Of a stretch of 50,741 bases of DNA, positions 8,366 through 16,866 are shown in pieces; the first letter of the stretch is position 1; the number at the start of each line of letters is the position of its first letter. Made by a program: the position numbers and the translations under genes. Source of the stretch: Lachnoclostridium sp. UBA5890 (GTDB taxonomy: Bacteria; Bacillota; Clostridia; Lachnospirales; Lachnospiraceae); NCBI GenBank assembly GCA_002431395.1, contig DJEU01000021.1:1-50741 (forward strand), given 5' to 3'. The notes under the pieces were generated by a model that saw nothing but the letters and a program-made list of their open reading frames with translations, did no database searches and was not told where the DNA came from.

Positions 8366-8394
8366 ATTATACTGTACCATTTTCACATTGTCAA
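8366..8394 (-). promoter_or_regulatory. Consensus sigma-A promoter for the SBP-permease-HAL-like operon
   Basis: Minus strand: perfect TTGACA (8389-8394), 17-nt spacer, perfect TATAAT (8366-8371). Expected start of transcription is near 8358, so the first transcribed bases are the 5' arm of the terminator hairpin. Confidence 0.9.
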
Positions 8395-8430
8395 TACTAA
8401 ATTACGAATTTTATTACTTTTTCTTTGTAT

Positions 8431-8444
8431 TGGTATATATGAAT
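8431..8444 (+). promoter_or_regulatory. Candidate operator, TGGTATATATGAAT (site A)
   Basis: The same 14 bases occur in reverse at 18026-18039 in the leader of the hut operon, and close variants lie upstream of hutH. Here it sits about 37 bp upstream of the -35 box of the importer operon and 7 bp from the ATPase stop codon. A regulator, perhaps one of the two GntR proteins, is inferred. Confidence 0.55.
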
Positions 8445-8450
8445 TTGTTT

Positions 8451-9218
8451 TTATGAAACATTTCCATATTTACCAAGAAATTCTCGTACACGTGGATTTT
8501 CCGAATGGAACATTTCTTCCGGCGGACAATCTTCCACGATAACACCTTTGTCCATAAATACGATACGATCGGATATTTCTTTGGCAAACAGCATCTCATG
8601 CGTTACGATCACCATCGTCATATGAAGATCTGCCAAAGAACGGATTACTTTCAAAACTTCTCCGGTAAGTTCCGGATCCAGTGCGGAAGTTGGCTCATCA
8701 AAAAACAAGATTTTTGGTTTCAATGCCAAGGCACGTGCAATCGCAACTCGCTGTGCCTGACCACCGGACAACTGATGCGGATAAGCATCTGCTTTCGTTT
8801 CCAAACCAAGCTTTTTCAGCAATTCCATCGCTTCTTCCTTTGCCTGTTCCGGGGGAACTTTGGCGATACAGACCGGAGCCTCCGTGATATTTCGCAGCAC
8901 ATTCCAATGTGGGAACAGATTAAAATTCTGAAACACAAGCCCGATTTTGGATTTGATCCGTTTCAACGTCTCCGCATTTTCATATACAACCGTTCCACAT
9001 GTGGTTTCTACCATCATATCTCCATCGACAAAGATCTTTCCGCCATCAATGGTCTCCAGATTGGTAATGCAGCGAAGCAGAGTAGATTTTCCGGATCCTG
9101 AAGATCCTATGATGGATACGATTTCGCCATCATCCACCGACATATTGATGTCTTTCAGAACTTCCAATTTTCCAAAGCTTTTTTCAATCTTGTTTACGCT
9201 TAGGACATTCTTACTCAT
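8451..9218 (-). CDS. Amino-acid ABC transporter ATP-binding protein
   Basis: A 255-residue ATPase of the GlnQ/HisP class that powers the importer. It shows Walker A GSSGSGKST, Q-loop VFQNFNLFPH, signature LSGGQAQRVAIARAL, Walker B ILFFDEPTSALDP and the switch His in VIVTHEM. The ATG at 9218 (MSKNVLSV) is preferred because AAAGGAAG precedes it; the frame is open for 19 more codons. It follows hutH by 93 bp on the same strand with no obvious promoter between, so it is likely co-transcribed with hutH. Its permease and binding protein are in the next operon downstream, which splits the transporter over two transcription units. Confidence 0.93.
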   Translation of the reverse strand: MSKNVLSVNKIEKSFGKLEVLKDINMSVDDGEIVSIIGSSGSGKSTLLRCITNLETIDGGKIFVDGDMMVETTCGTVVYENAETLKRIKSKIGLVFQNFNLFPHWNVLRNITEAPVCIAKVPPEQAKEEAMELLKKLGLETKADAYPHQLSGGQAQRVAIARALALKPKILFFDEPTSALDPELTGEVLKVIRSLADLHMTMVIVTHEMLFAKEISDRIVFMDKGVIVEDCPPEEMFHSENPRVREFLGKYGNVS

Positions 9219-9311
9219 AAAGCCACTTCCTTTCCAAAAAAAATAGAGCTGACACGTCTGATACCAAACGTTCACTCCATTGTGAATCCATTTCTTTTCG
9301 TTTTCTTGTTC

Positions 9312-10856
9312 TTATACAAATTCAGGAACACAGTCGGAAACAATATCTAAAAGTTCTCCTGACCGGACAAGCTGATTCATATATGTTACATCTTCCCGCA
9401 ATTCGCGGTCCTTGTCAAGTTTTTTCACCTGACTTCGTATTTTTTCCTGAACCTTTTTATTAACCGGCGATGGTTCCCCGCCTCGTAAATCAATTGCCTG
9501 TGCTCCAAGCATTAACTCGAAAGCAAGGACGCTGTATGTATTTTCAACGATCATGCGCAGTTTTCTGGCCGCCGTCGTTCCCATACTTACATGATCTTCC
9601 TGATTGGCAGAACTTGGTATCGAATCCACACTCGCCGGATGCGCATACACTTTATTTTCCGAAACCATCGATGCTGCACTGTACTGGCATATCATATAGC
9701 CGGAATTCAAGCCGCCGTCTTCAATCAAAAATGCCGGAAGTCCTTCGCTCAATGCTTTATTTACCAATCGTTCAATACGCCGTTCCGAAATGTTTGCAAT
9801 CTCAGAAATCGCGATTCCAAGAAAGTCCATAATAAAGGCAATCGGTTCTCCATGGAAATTTCCACCGGAGATTACTTCATGTGCTTCCGGAAATACGATT
9901 GGGTTGTCTGTCACGGAATTCATCTCCGTTTCAAGCACCGTTCTGGCATATTCCAATGTATCGCGGACCGCTCCGTGAACCTGCGGTACACATCGAAGTG
10001 AATAGGCATCCTGCACACGCAGGCCTTGTGATTTTTCCAATATTTTACTTTCTTTTACCAATCTCCGAATATTCGCTGCTACCGTAATCTGTCCCGGATG
10101 AGGGCGAACCGTCTGCGCTTTTTCATCAAACGCATTTGTCAATGCGGTCAAACCATCCATCGTCATCGAGGTAGCCACATCTGCCAGTCTCGCGGCACAC
10201 AAACTGTCGTAATAAGCAAGTGTTCCTACCGCCATCATTGCCTGCGTTCCGTTGATCAGTGCAAGACCTTCTTTGGCATGAAGCTTGCAGGTTTGGATTC
10301 CCGCTTTTTGCATGGCTTCCGCTCCCGGCATCTTCTGCCCTTGGTAAACGGCTTCCCCTTTTCCTATAATCGGAAGAGCCATATGAGCGAGAGGAGCAAG
10401 ATCCCCGCTGGCACCAAGAGAACCCTTTTGCGGAACAACCGGATGAACTCCTGCATTAACCATATCAACAAGAATCTGCACAACTTCCAGGCGGATTCCG
10501 GAAAAACCGGCACAAAGTGCATTCACCCGCAATGTCATCATCACCCGGACTACTTCTTCCGGATAAGGATCTCCAACCGCCACACAATGACTGAGAAGCA
10601 AGTTATTTTGCAATGTTTCTATATCTTCACCATGAATACGGATTTTACTGAAATCACCAAATCCGGTATTAATTCCATATGCCACTTTTCCCTGCGAAAT
10701 AATTTCTTCCACAACGGTACGTGACTTCTTTATCCGTTCTTTCGCTTCCCGGCTCAAATGAATTTTTGCATGATATCTCGCAACCGCCACAACTTTTTCT
10801 ACTGTGAGGCTGCTTCCATCAAGTTCTACTTCCTGAATCAAATTTGGTTTTATCAA
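9312..10856 (-). CDS. hutH: Histidine ammonia-lyase, canonical MIO type
   Basis: Converts L-histidine to urocanate and ammonia in the cytosol, first step of histidine degradation. It has the complete MIO motif GSLGASGDLAPLAHM (Ala149-Ser150-Gly151), plus Tyr60 of AYGINTGFG, LLSHCVAVGDP, INGTQAM, RVQDAYSLRC, GGNFHGEP and SANQEDH. At 514 residues it is of normal length. The start chosen is a TTG at 10856: GGAGG lies 8 nt upstream, whereas the upstream GTG of the open frame sits before that site. A promoter (10880-10908) with several copies of the TATATATG-type motif lies just upstream. The ATPase gene of the importer follows. It is the only one of three HAL-family proteins here that can form MIO. 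Histidine rather than another aromatic substrate is inferred from HutU, HutI and HutD nearby. Confidence 0.92.
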   Translation of the reverse strand: MIKPNLIQEVELDGSSLTVEKVVAVARYHAKIHLSREAKERIKKSRTVVEEIISQGKVAYGINTGFGDFSKIRIHGEDIETLQNNLLLSHCVAVGDPYPEEVVRVMMTLRVNALCAGFSGIRLEVVQILVDMVNAGVHPVVPQKGSLGASGDLAPLAHMALPIIGKGEAVYQGQKMPGAEAMQKAGIQTCKLHAKEGLALINGTQAMMAVGTLAYYDSLCAARLADVATSMTMDGLTALTNAFDEKAQTVRPHPGQITVAANIRRLVKESKILEKSQGLRVQDAYSLRCVPQVHGAVRDTLEYARTVLETEMNSVTDNPIVFPEAHEVISGGNFHGEPIAFIMDFLGIAISEIANISERRIERLVNKALSEGLPAFLIEDGGLNSGYMICQYSAASMVSENKVYAHPASVDSIPSSANQEDHVSMGTTAARKLRMIVENTYSVLAFELMLGAQAIDLRGGEPSPVNKKVQEKIRSQVKKLDKDRELREDVTYMNQLVRSGELLDIVSDCVPEFV

Positions 10857-10879
10857 TTTCAACACCTCCTTGTAGTATA

Positions 10880-10908
10880 TATGTAGCACACTTTTTTCCG
10901 TTTGTCAA
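10880..10908 (-). promoter_or_regulatory. Promoter for hutH
   Basis: Minus strand: perfect TTGACA (10903-10908), 17-nt spacer, TACATA (10880-10885) preceded by TGC as an extended -10. The -10 is weak, consistent with a regulated promoter, and overlaps TAGTATATATGTAG (10873-10886), an 11/14 match to the shared motif. Confidence 0.65.
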
Positions 10909-10911
10909 CAT

Positions 10912-10979
10912 ATTCATATATACTTTTATAAACTTTTAAACGTTTTTATGCCATTTTTAATCCATTGGTATATATGTAT
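10912..10979. promoter_or_regulatory. Two further candidate operators upstream of hutH (sites C and D)
   Basis: ATTCATATATACTT at 10912-10925 matches the reverse of TGGTATATATGAAT at 12 of 14 positions and sits just upstream of the hutH -35 box. TGGTATATATGTAT at 10966-10979 matches at 13 of 14 and has the opposite orientation. The rest of this 133-bp gap holds only A/T-rich sequence and a 7-bp stem (AATCCAT/ATGGATT) after the activase gene. Confidence 0.55.
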
Positions 10980-10989
10980 ATGGATTTAT

Positions 10990-11904
10990 CTAGTCCAACT
11001 CCTCTTCCGGCCAGTAAACATTTGGCAGCCCGGAAAACGCAGCCCGGTATCTCTTTTTCATTTGCGGATCCGGCGGTTCCAGACCCGTCAATCCATAATT
11101 AAGTCCTGAAATCTCGTACTTACCGACACCATAACTGTGATACGTAAGCGGTTCAATCCGTTCGATTCCATTCATACTCTGCAAAAATGTACAAATAGCT
11201 TCTAATTCTTCCCTATTGTCATTCAATCCGGGGATCAGTGGGATACGAACCCAGACTTTCGCCCCAGACTTTTGCAATTTGAAAATATTTTCCAGAATAT
11301 TTTGATTGGACTGTCCGGTAAGTTCAAGATGCAGTTTTTCTGTATACGCTTTGATATCAAACAAAAATAAGTCCGTATACGGCAGTATTTTCTCATACCA
11401 TTCAAACGGAATGCACCCTGCGGTATCCACGGCAATCGGTATTTTTTGTTTTTTCAGTTTTTGTAAAAGAGGCAGAAGATTCTCATATTGAAGCATCGGT
11501 TCACCACCGGAAAAGGTCACGCCTCCTCCGGATTTTCGATAATAAGCCGTGTCTTTTTTAATCTCCGTTTCCAATTCTTCCGCCGTCATCTGCTGCCCCT
11601 GCATAGAAAGGGCTCCATAGAGACACTCCTCTACGCATTTTCCGCAGGTTTGACATCGCTCGCGGTTCACCGTATGCCGCCCCTCCCGGATTTCATGCAC
11701 GCCTTCCGGGCAGACCTGCACACATTTTCCGCAACATACACACTGTTCTTTATGAAACTGTAAAATTTTGTCACTCGTTATATTTTCCGGATTGTGGCAC
11801 CACAGACAGCGCAGATTACAGCCTTTCAGGAAAACGGTGGTCCGAATCCCCGGGCCATCGTCAACCGAAAACCGCTGTATATTTCCCACTCGTAACTTTG
11901 ACAT
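10990..11904 (-). CDS. Glycyl radical enzyme activase (radical SAM)
   Basis: Installs the glycyl radical on the enzyme encoded directly upstream, using S-adenosylmethionine. The radical SAM cysteines are in CNLRCLWCHNPE (CX3CX2C) near the N-terminus. An insert with two ferredoxin-like 4Fe-4S motifs follows (CVCCGKCVQVCPEG and CQTCGKCVEECLYG), as in activases of the dehydratase-type glycyl radical enzymes and unlike the short PflA. GGGEPMLQ is the conserved SAM-binding stretch. The protein has 304 residues, a normal length. Its start lies 12 bp after the GRE stop with AAGGAGG between, so the two are one unit. Confidence 0.95.
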   Translation of the reverse strand: MSKLRVGNIQRFSVDDGPGIRTTVFLKGCNLRCLWCHNPENITSDKILQFHKEQCVCCGKCVQVCPEGVHEIREGRHTVNRERCQTCGKCVEECLYGALSMQGQQMTAEELETEIKKDTAYYRKSGGGVTFSGGEPMLQYENLLPLLQKLKKQKIPIAVDTAGCIPFEWYEKILPYTDLFLFDIKAYTEKLHLELTGQSNQNILENIFKLQKSGAKVWVRIPLIPGLNDNREELEAICTFLQSMNGIERIEPLTYHSYGVGKYEISGLNYGLTGLEPPDPQMKKRYRAAFSGLPNVYWPEEELD

Positions 11905-11916
11905 TCGACCGCCTCC

Positions 11917-14193
11917 TTACGAAATCTTTTCGTACTCCGTACGCGCGATGATCTCATCCTGTGTCGCTTTCTGCAGAGAGTGGAAATACGCACTAAAACC
12001 GGATACTCGCACGACAAGATTTTTATATTTTTTCGGATCTGCCTGCGCCGCTTCAAGTGTCTCTCGGGACACTACACTAAACTGGATCTCCAGCCCCCCT
12101 TCTTCAAAATACGTCTCAATCAGAGCGCGGAGTGCCATGATATGCTGCTTTGTTTTCATAAACTGTGGGCTTAATTTGATATCCAGCACCATTCCATTGG
12201 TAGAGCGGTTCAATTCCAATGAAACGACAGAATTTACCAGAGCTGTCGGGCCATGTGTATCCTTTCCCTGCACGGAAGCCACCGAGTTAGAAAATGCCGT
12301 TCCGCCGAGTCTTCCATCCGGTGTGGCCTCTGTCCGCATTCCCATGTGCGCATGATCTTCCACCGAGTAAATTCCCGTGACAAAATTGCCGCCCCGCGGT
12401 GTTTTAAACTGCTCCACGGTATCGGAAAATAAATTCAACAGATCTTTTGCAATATTGTCAACTTCCGGATTATCATTTCCAAATTTCGGGCATATGTCAC
12501 TGACAAAATGATGCAGTTTCTCATAGCCTTTAAAATCCGCTGTCAGCGCATCTCGAAACTCTGAAAGCGTTACCAGTTTTTTCTCAAAAACCGCTTTTTT
12601 GATTGCGATCAGGGAATCTGCCGTCGTCGCGATACCACAGGCATTTACCGCGGAATTATTGTACTTTGTACCACCTTCGGTAAGATCTTTTCCACGTTCA
12701 TAACATCCACGCATAATTGATGACAAATACGGCAATGGATAACATTTTGGCAGCATCCGGTCAAAGAGATTGACACACCTAGCCACCAATTCCGTAAAAG
12801 CCTTCAATTCCGCTTTGTACCAGTCATAAAATTCGGCAAACGTGTGGATATCCTCACATCGTTTTCCCGTCATTAGCGGATATTCGGTATGATTCCAAAC
12901 ATCTTTTCCATCGTTTAACATTAATCCGATCAATTTCGGCCAATTTAACCGTGATATCTCAACCATGGTAAATTCCTCACCGGGCGTCCCCATTTCCACG
13001 CAGCCCACAATACCATAACGAATCGCGTCTTCTTTCGGAACGCCTGACCGTATTCTTGCATCAATACACGTTTTATCATAAAAGATTCCCGGGAACCCGG
13101 TCCCCGTCTGAATCAAAGCAACCAATTCTTCCCAGCTTTCTTCCGGAAGATCATCTGTATAGCGGAAACTCAGCGAAGGCTGGTCATAGCGCAGTTTTCT
13201 GGTCGAATGCATGCACAGATAGGTTACCTCATTATAAGCCGGATTTCCATTTTCATCCGTTCCGCCAAGCGTGATATTTTGGTACGCCTGCAGATTTGCA
13301 CTGAATTTGATCCAAAGTGCATCAAGAATCTCTGCTGCCTCTTCTACGGTCAATGTTCCGTTTTCGATGTCTTTCTTATAAAACGGATATAAATATTGAT
13401 CCATCCGACCTAAAGAAATCGAGGACGGAATGCTTTCACAGATCATAAGTTCATGCAAAAACCAGAGAAGCTGCACCGCATCAAAAAAGGTCTCCGGCTT
13501 TCCCTCGCTGATTGTCTGGCAACTATTGTAAATTCTTTCCAGATACTTCTTTTCCTCCGCATTTTCTGTCGCTTGCAGAAGTTCCGCTGCCCGCGCAGCA
13601 TACCGCTTGATGTACTTTATGGCTGCCTGATCACAGATAAGCATGGATTGAATGACATCTTTCTGGTGACCCTCATACTTTTCCAAGGCTTCTTCTCCTT
13701 TTTTAACAAGGGCAGGAAGACCGAGTTCCAATACATAATCATATCCCGGCAAAATGTGCCCGGAATGCCAATGTTTGAACAGCCAGGTCAACGTTCCTTT
13801 GGCAAAATAATTCCAGTCCTGCATTTCCTTACTGTCTGCGGTCAAACCAAGTGCCGCCATAATATCGCGGGCTTCCCGCTCTCCATCCAATTCAATATCG
13901 GGGCGGTAAGCCGGATCAAAATCTTCCTCCATCGCGATCGGGAACGTCGTATTGTAGCCATAATGATAAGGATATCCTGCCAGCACATCCTGTTTGATGA
14001 TGCGGATTGATTTTTTCTCCAGGAATTTTGCAAACCCAAGGGCAAACTGCACATTTTTTGATTCGTTTGGACAACTGGCAAAAATTTCCTCATAGATGGC
14101 ATCCCGCAGCGGAATCTCTTCCCGTTTAAACGCCTCTTCTCTTGTATCGCTTAAATACTGTATTTTTTCCGTTACTTTCAATGCTTCTTTCAT
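11917..14193 (-). CDS. Glycyl radical enzyme, dehydratase-like, substrate unknown
   Basis: A 758-residue oxygen-sensitive radical enzyme. The C-terminal glycyl radical motif is RVSGFSAYF (Gly about 732). The active-site motif is GCVEMGTPGEE (Cys398, Glu400); Cys followed by Glu two residues later marks the eliminase/dehydratase branch (diol, choline, hydroxyproline-type) rather than pyruvate formate-lyase. SLGRMDQYLYPFY is also typical of that branch. Residues after GCVE do not match a subclass that I can name with confidence. The operon neighbours are an SDR, an EamA permease and two GntR-type regulators, so a small imported molecule handled by dehydration plus an NAD(P)-linked step is a reasonable idea, but the substrate is unknown. 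AAGGAGG precedes the ATG. Confidence 0.93.
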   Translation of the reverse strand: MKEALKVTEKIQYLSDTREEAFKREEIPLRDAIYEEIFASCPNESKNVQFALGFAKFLEKKSIRIIKQDVLAGYPYHYGYNTTFPIAMEEDFDPAYRPDIELDGEREARDIMAALGLTADSKEMQDWNYFAKGTLTWLFKHWHSGHILPGYDYVLELGLPALVKKGEEALEKYEGHQKDVIQSMLICDQAAIKYIKRYAARAAELLQATENAEEKKYLERIYNSCQTISEGKPETFFDAVQLLWFLHELMICESIPSSISLGRMDQYLYPFYKKDIENGTLTVEEAAEILDALWIKFSANLQAYQNITLGGTDENGNPAYNEVTYLCMHSTRKLRYDQPSLSFRYTDDLPEESWEELVALIQTGTGFPGIFYDKTCIDARIRSGVPKEDAIRYGIVGCVEMGTPGEEFTMVEISRLNWPKLIGLMLNDGKDVWNHTEYPLMTGKRCEDIHTFAEFYDWYKAELKAFTELVARCVNLFDRMLPKCYPLPYLSSIMRGCYERGKDLTEGGTKYNNSAVNACGIATTADSLIAIKKAVFEKKLVTLSEFRDALTADFKGYEKLHHFVSDICPKFGNDNPEVDNIAKDLLNLFSDTVEQFKTPRGGNFVTGIYSVEDHAHMGMRTEATPDGRLGGTAFSNSVASVQGKDTHGPTALVNSVVSLELNRSTNGMVLDIKLSPQFMKTKQHIMALRALIETYFEEGGLEIQFSVVSRETLEAAQADPKKYKNLVVRVSGFSAYFHSLQKATQDEIIARTEYEKIS

Positions 14194-14205
14194 CTCGGCA
14201 CCTCC

Positions 14206-15021
14206 TTAATACTCAAGCGGTTTCATACAGGAAAATCCGCCATCCACCAGCAATTGGTGTCCCGTGACATAATTCGAGGCGTCACTCGTCAGATAGATCG
14301 CTGCCCCAACCATCTCGTCAACATCTGCCATGCGTCCAAAAGCATGTACCCGGTTTACGGCATCGTAGTATTCCTGCTCACTTCCATCGAGCATCGGTGT
14401 CATCATCCATGTCGGCGACAACGTATTTACATTAATATTGTATTTCGCCCAGCAAGTCGCAAAACTTCTTGTCAGGGAATGCACTGCTGCTTTGCTCGCC
14501 TGATATGGCATCGAAGTGTAAGAATGGCAGACAACACCTGCCATAGAACCGACATTTACAATCTTTCCGTTAAAATCGGGATGTTCTTTCTGCCAGGCGA
14601 TCATGCTCCGGCCGACAGCCTCGTCCACATACACGGTTCCGATCACGTTTACTTCCATAATATCATGAAGCAGTTTCGTATCAAAATCTTCCGTATCGCC
14701 CCACGGCGCAATTCCCGCTGTATTGATCAGCGCATCAATGTGTCCGTATTTTTCTGCGATTGCTGCGACCGTCTCATCTACTTCCTCTTTCTTTGTCTGA
14801 TCCATCGCGATCACATCAAGGGATACCCCTTTTTCCTGCATGATTTCTTTCGTCTGTGCAATCTTTTTTACTGTGGAATGTGTCAGAATTACTTTTGCCC
14901 CATTTACGGCATAGGCCTCTGCAAGTTTCAGTCCCAGTCCGCCTCCTCCTGTAATAAGGACAATTTTATCCTTGATAGAAAATAATTCTTCGATTTTGAG
15001 TGTTTCAATGTGGTTTTTCAT
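14206..15021 (-). CDS. Short-chain dehydrogenase/reductase
   Basis: A 271-residue NAD(P)-dependent oxidoreductase of the classical SDR family. It shows the nucleotide motif TGGGGLGLK, the NTAGIAP segment, the catalytic Ser in NVGSMAGV and YQASK (Tyr and Lys). The overall pattern resembles gluconate 5-dehydrogenase-like SDRs, but the substrate is not determined. Its ATG overlaps the stop of the permease gene by 4 bp and the GRE start lies 12 bp after its stop, so expression is coupled. It probably oxidises or reduces the substrate or product of the glycyl radical enzyme; that link rests on gene order only. Confidence 0.92.
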   Translation of the reverse strand: MKNHIETLKIEELFSIKDKIVLITGGGGLGLKLAEAYAVNGAKVILTHSTVKKIAQTKEIMQEKGVSLDVIAMDQTKKEEVDETVAAIAEKYGHIDALINTAGIAPWGDTEDFDTKLLHDIMEVNVIGTVYVDEAVGRSMIAWQKEHPDFNGKIVNVGSMAGVVCHSYTSMPYQASKAAVHSLTRSFATCWAKYNINVNTLSPTWMMTPMLDGSEQEYYDAVNRVHAFGRMADVDEMVGAAIYLTSDASNYVTGHQLLVDGGFSCMKPLEY

Positions 15022-15911
15022 AGATTATCTCTCCTTTGCTCTGTGCGGATCTGATCCCATACTGCAAGCATCGTCGCCGCAAATATGATAGCACAGCCAA
15101 TGATCATACGTACCGTAAATACTTCGCCTGTCAAAAGTGCTGAACTTACTGCCGCAATCAAGCATTCCGTCGCCAGCACCACAGAAGCATGGGAGGAAGT
15201 AGCATACTTTTGTGCGTAATTCTGCAAAAGCCTCGTCACTACACCATTTAGTATAACAAGATATGCCATTCCAATCAGTGGTTTCATAGACATACTATGA
15301 AAATCCGGTGCTTCTTCGACAAATACAGCGATCACCAATGACATGACGCCCGAAGAAAACATCTGTATGATAACAAAGCCCATCGGCTCTACTTCCTTAA
15401 CACATTTTCCGATCAGTGTGATCTCAATGGCAAAACACAGCGCCCCCAAAAGACCTTCTATCTCGCCAAGTCCAAGGTGCATTGTACTTCCATCAAAGCA
15501 TAGAATTGCAATTCCCAAAACTGCCAAAAGACAAAATAATATGCTTTTCCACTCTAATGCCTCTTTGCTGATCAGTCTTGCCACAAACGGTGTCATCAAT
15601 ATGTAAGTAGCGATCAAAAAAGATTCTTTGCCCGCAGATACCTGCTTCATACTTGCAAACTGTAAAACATTTCCAATTACAATGATGACACCGACCAGCA
15701 CACCGGATCGAAATGTCGCAAAGTCCATATGAATCACTTTTTTTATAAAAAGGACTCCTAAGATAATCCCCGGTAACCCAAAACGGATCCCGGTTTCATA
15801 AAATGGGTCAAACCCCTGTGTCGCCCAGTTGGTCATCGGATACCCGAGCCCCCACAAAAGCGACACAATCACTAACGCAACATCAGAAAAAATAGCCTTG
15901 TTTTTCGTCAT
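15018..15911 (-). CDS. EamA/DMT-superfamily permease
   Basis: An inner-membrane transporter of about 297 residues with ten hydrophobic segments in two EamA halves (for example ALVIVSLLWGLGYP at the N-terminus and ATECLIAAVSSALLTGE in the second half). Members move small metabolites in or out of the cell. The start at MTKNKAIF is chosen because the longer frame reads far into the preceding regulator gene; even so the two genes overlap by 29 bp. The SDR gene overlaps its end by 4 bp. It is the only dedicated transporter in the GRE operon, so it may carry the GRE substrate or product. Direction and cargo are unknown. Confidence 0.88.
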   Translation of the reverse strand: MTKNKAIFSDVALVIVSLLWGLGYPMTNWATQGFDPFYETGIRFGLPGIILGVLFIKKVIHMDFATFRSGVLVGVIIVIGNVLQFASMKQVSAGKESFLIATYILMTPFVARLISKEALEWKSILFCLLAVLGIAILCFDGSTMHLGLGEIEGLLGALCFAIEITLIGKCVKEVEPMGFVIIQMFSSGVMSLVIAVFVEEAPDFHSMSMKPLIGMAYLVILNGVVTRLLQNYAQKYATSSHASVVLATECLIAAVSSALLTGEVFTVRMIIGCAIIFAATMLAVWDQIRTEQRRDNL

Positions 15912-16866
15912 TCCATTCTTCGCCTGCCTCTCTGCGCCAATACTCTTTGGCGCTGGCACCAAGGGAAACGATAGAACCTTCATCTAAAAAGTAACGATAT
16001 ACAATAACTTTAATATCCTCTTCCATACCAAGCCGGACGATCTCCTCCCGGATCTTTTCCTCGTCTGAGACCCCTACCACAATCGCATTGTAGCGGTCTA
16101 ACTGTTCCAAAAGGCTCGAGTATTCGTCATTTGCCTGATATGCTGTGATCGGTACTTTTACAGACAGATCCACAAACTGCTCATAGATACTTCGCAGCAT
16201 CCGTTTGCTGTGATACAAGGCTGCAACTTTGTCATTTTCTTTGATCTTAAGACTATCTCTCACAGCACTTCGCTCAAGAGAGATCGCCGCACGCAGTATC
16301 GGTCTCGATGCTGCCGCTGCCAGATCCGGATAATGCCGGGCGGTTGTCGCAATCATATCATAGTTTTTCTCCAGATATTTAATATGGCGGATGGCATCTT
16401 CCAAAACAAAACAGTCCACTTTAAAATTGCAGTCTTTTTCCAGTTGTTCCTGAATCCCTCCAAAGAACTCATGCGTACAATCTACCCACGCAAACCGGAT
16501 ACGTTCATTTCCGTCAAGATGGTGCATAATATAATCTAACACTTTCTCTTTCACTTCGTCTTTTCTCAGATGATGGCGGTCCATCTTCTGAAGCATGACA
16601 TCTAACTGCTCCTCCATATATTTGCTTTCCTTCTCCGATTTTCCACCGGCTACGAAGGTACCGCTTCCTTGAATGATCTCGACTTTCCCCTGATACTCAA
16701 GTTCCTTAAACGCCGTCTTTATCGTTCCCCGCGATACTCCAAGCAAATTACATAGTTCTCTCTCTGTCGGCAATTTTTGTCCCAGATTTAGTTCTCCCGT
16801 TTCAATCTGCTGTATAATATAATTGACAATCTGTTTATAGATTGGTGTATTTTTATCAAAGTCCAT
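15883..16866 (-). CDS. GntR-type transcriptional regulator with uncommon C-terminal domain (second of a pair)
   Basis: A 327-residue regulator. The N-terminal winged helix of the GntR family is clear (PIYKQIVNYII, KLPTERELCNLLGVSRGTIKTAF, QGSGTFV). The remaining 240 residues do not look like FCD, UTRA or the MocR aminotransferase domain. They run parallel to the C-terminal half of the neighbouring regulator: a strand/helix start (RIRFAWVDCTHEFFG), a NYDMIATTARHY segment and an ending with DEGSI. Both may be one ligand-sensing fold of the periplasmic-binding or LysR-effector sort, which is inference. The ATG directly follows the stop of the first regulator, with GGAGG inside that gene. Confidence 0.88.
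   Translation of the reverse strand: MDFDKNTPIYKQIVNYIIQQIETGELNLGQKLPTERELCNLLGVSRGTIKTAFKELEYQGKVEIIQGSGTFVAGGKSEKESKYMEEQLDVMLQKMDRHHLRKDEVKEKVLDYIMHHLDGNERIRFAWVDCTHEFFGGIQEQLEKDCNFKVDCFVLEDAIRHIKYLEKNYDMIATTARHYPDLAAAASRPILRAAISLERSAVRDSLKIKENDKVAALYHSKRMLRSIYEQFVDLSVKVPITAYQANDEYSSLLEQLDRYNAIVVGVSDEEKIREEIVRLGMEEDIKVIVYRYFLDEGSIVSLGASAKEYWRREAGEEWNDEKQGYFF

Noticed and set aside
8232..8450. Riboswitch in the leader of the binding-protein gene
   Set aside because: ACCGCC and AGC elements are present, but no known riboswitch consensus could be matched by eye; only the terminator and promoter are reported.
8505..9101. Long plus-strand ORF of 198 residues inside the ATPase gene
   Set aside because: Shadow of the ATPase reading frame on the other strand.
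10098..10724. Long plus-strand ORF of 208 residues inside hutH
   Set aside because: It is antisense to a clear HutH gene, has no ribosome site and gives a Cys/His/Arg-rich low-quality product.
11917..14193. Pyruvate formate-lyase
   Set aside because: The active site has a single Cys in GCVE followed by Glu, not the adjacent Cys pair of pyruvate formate-lyase.
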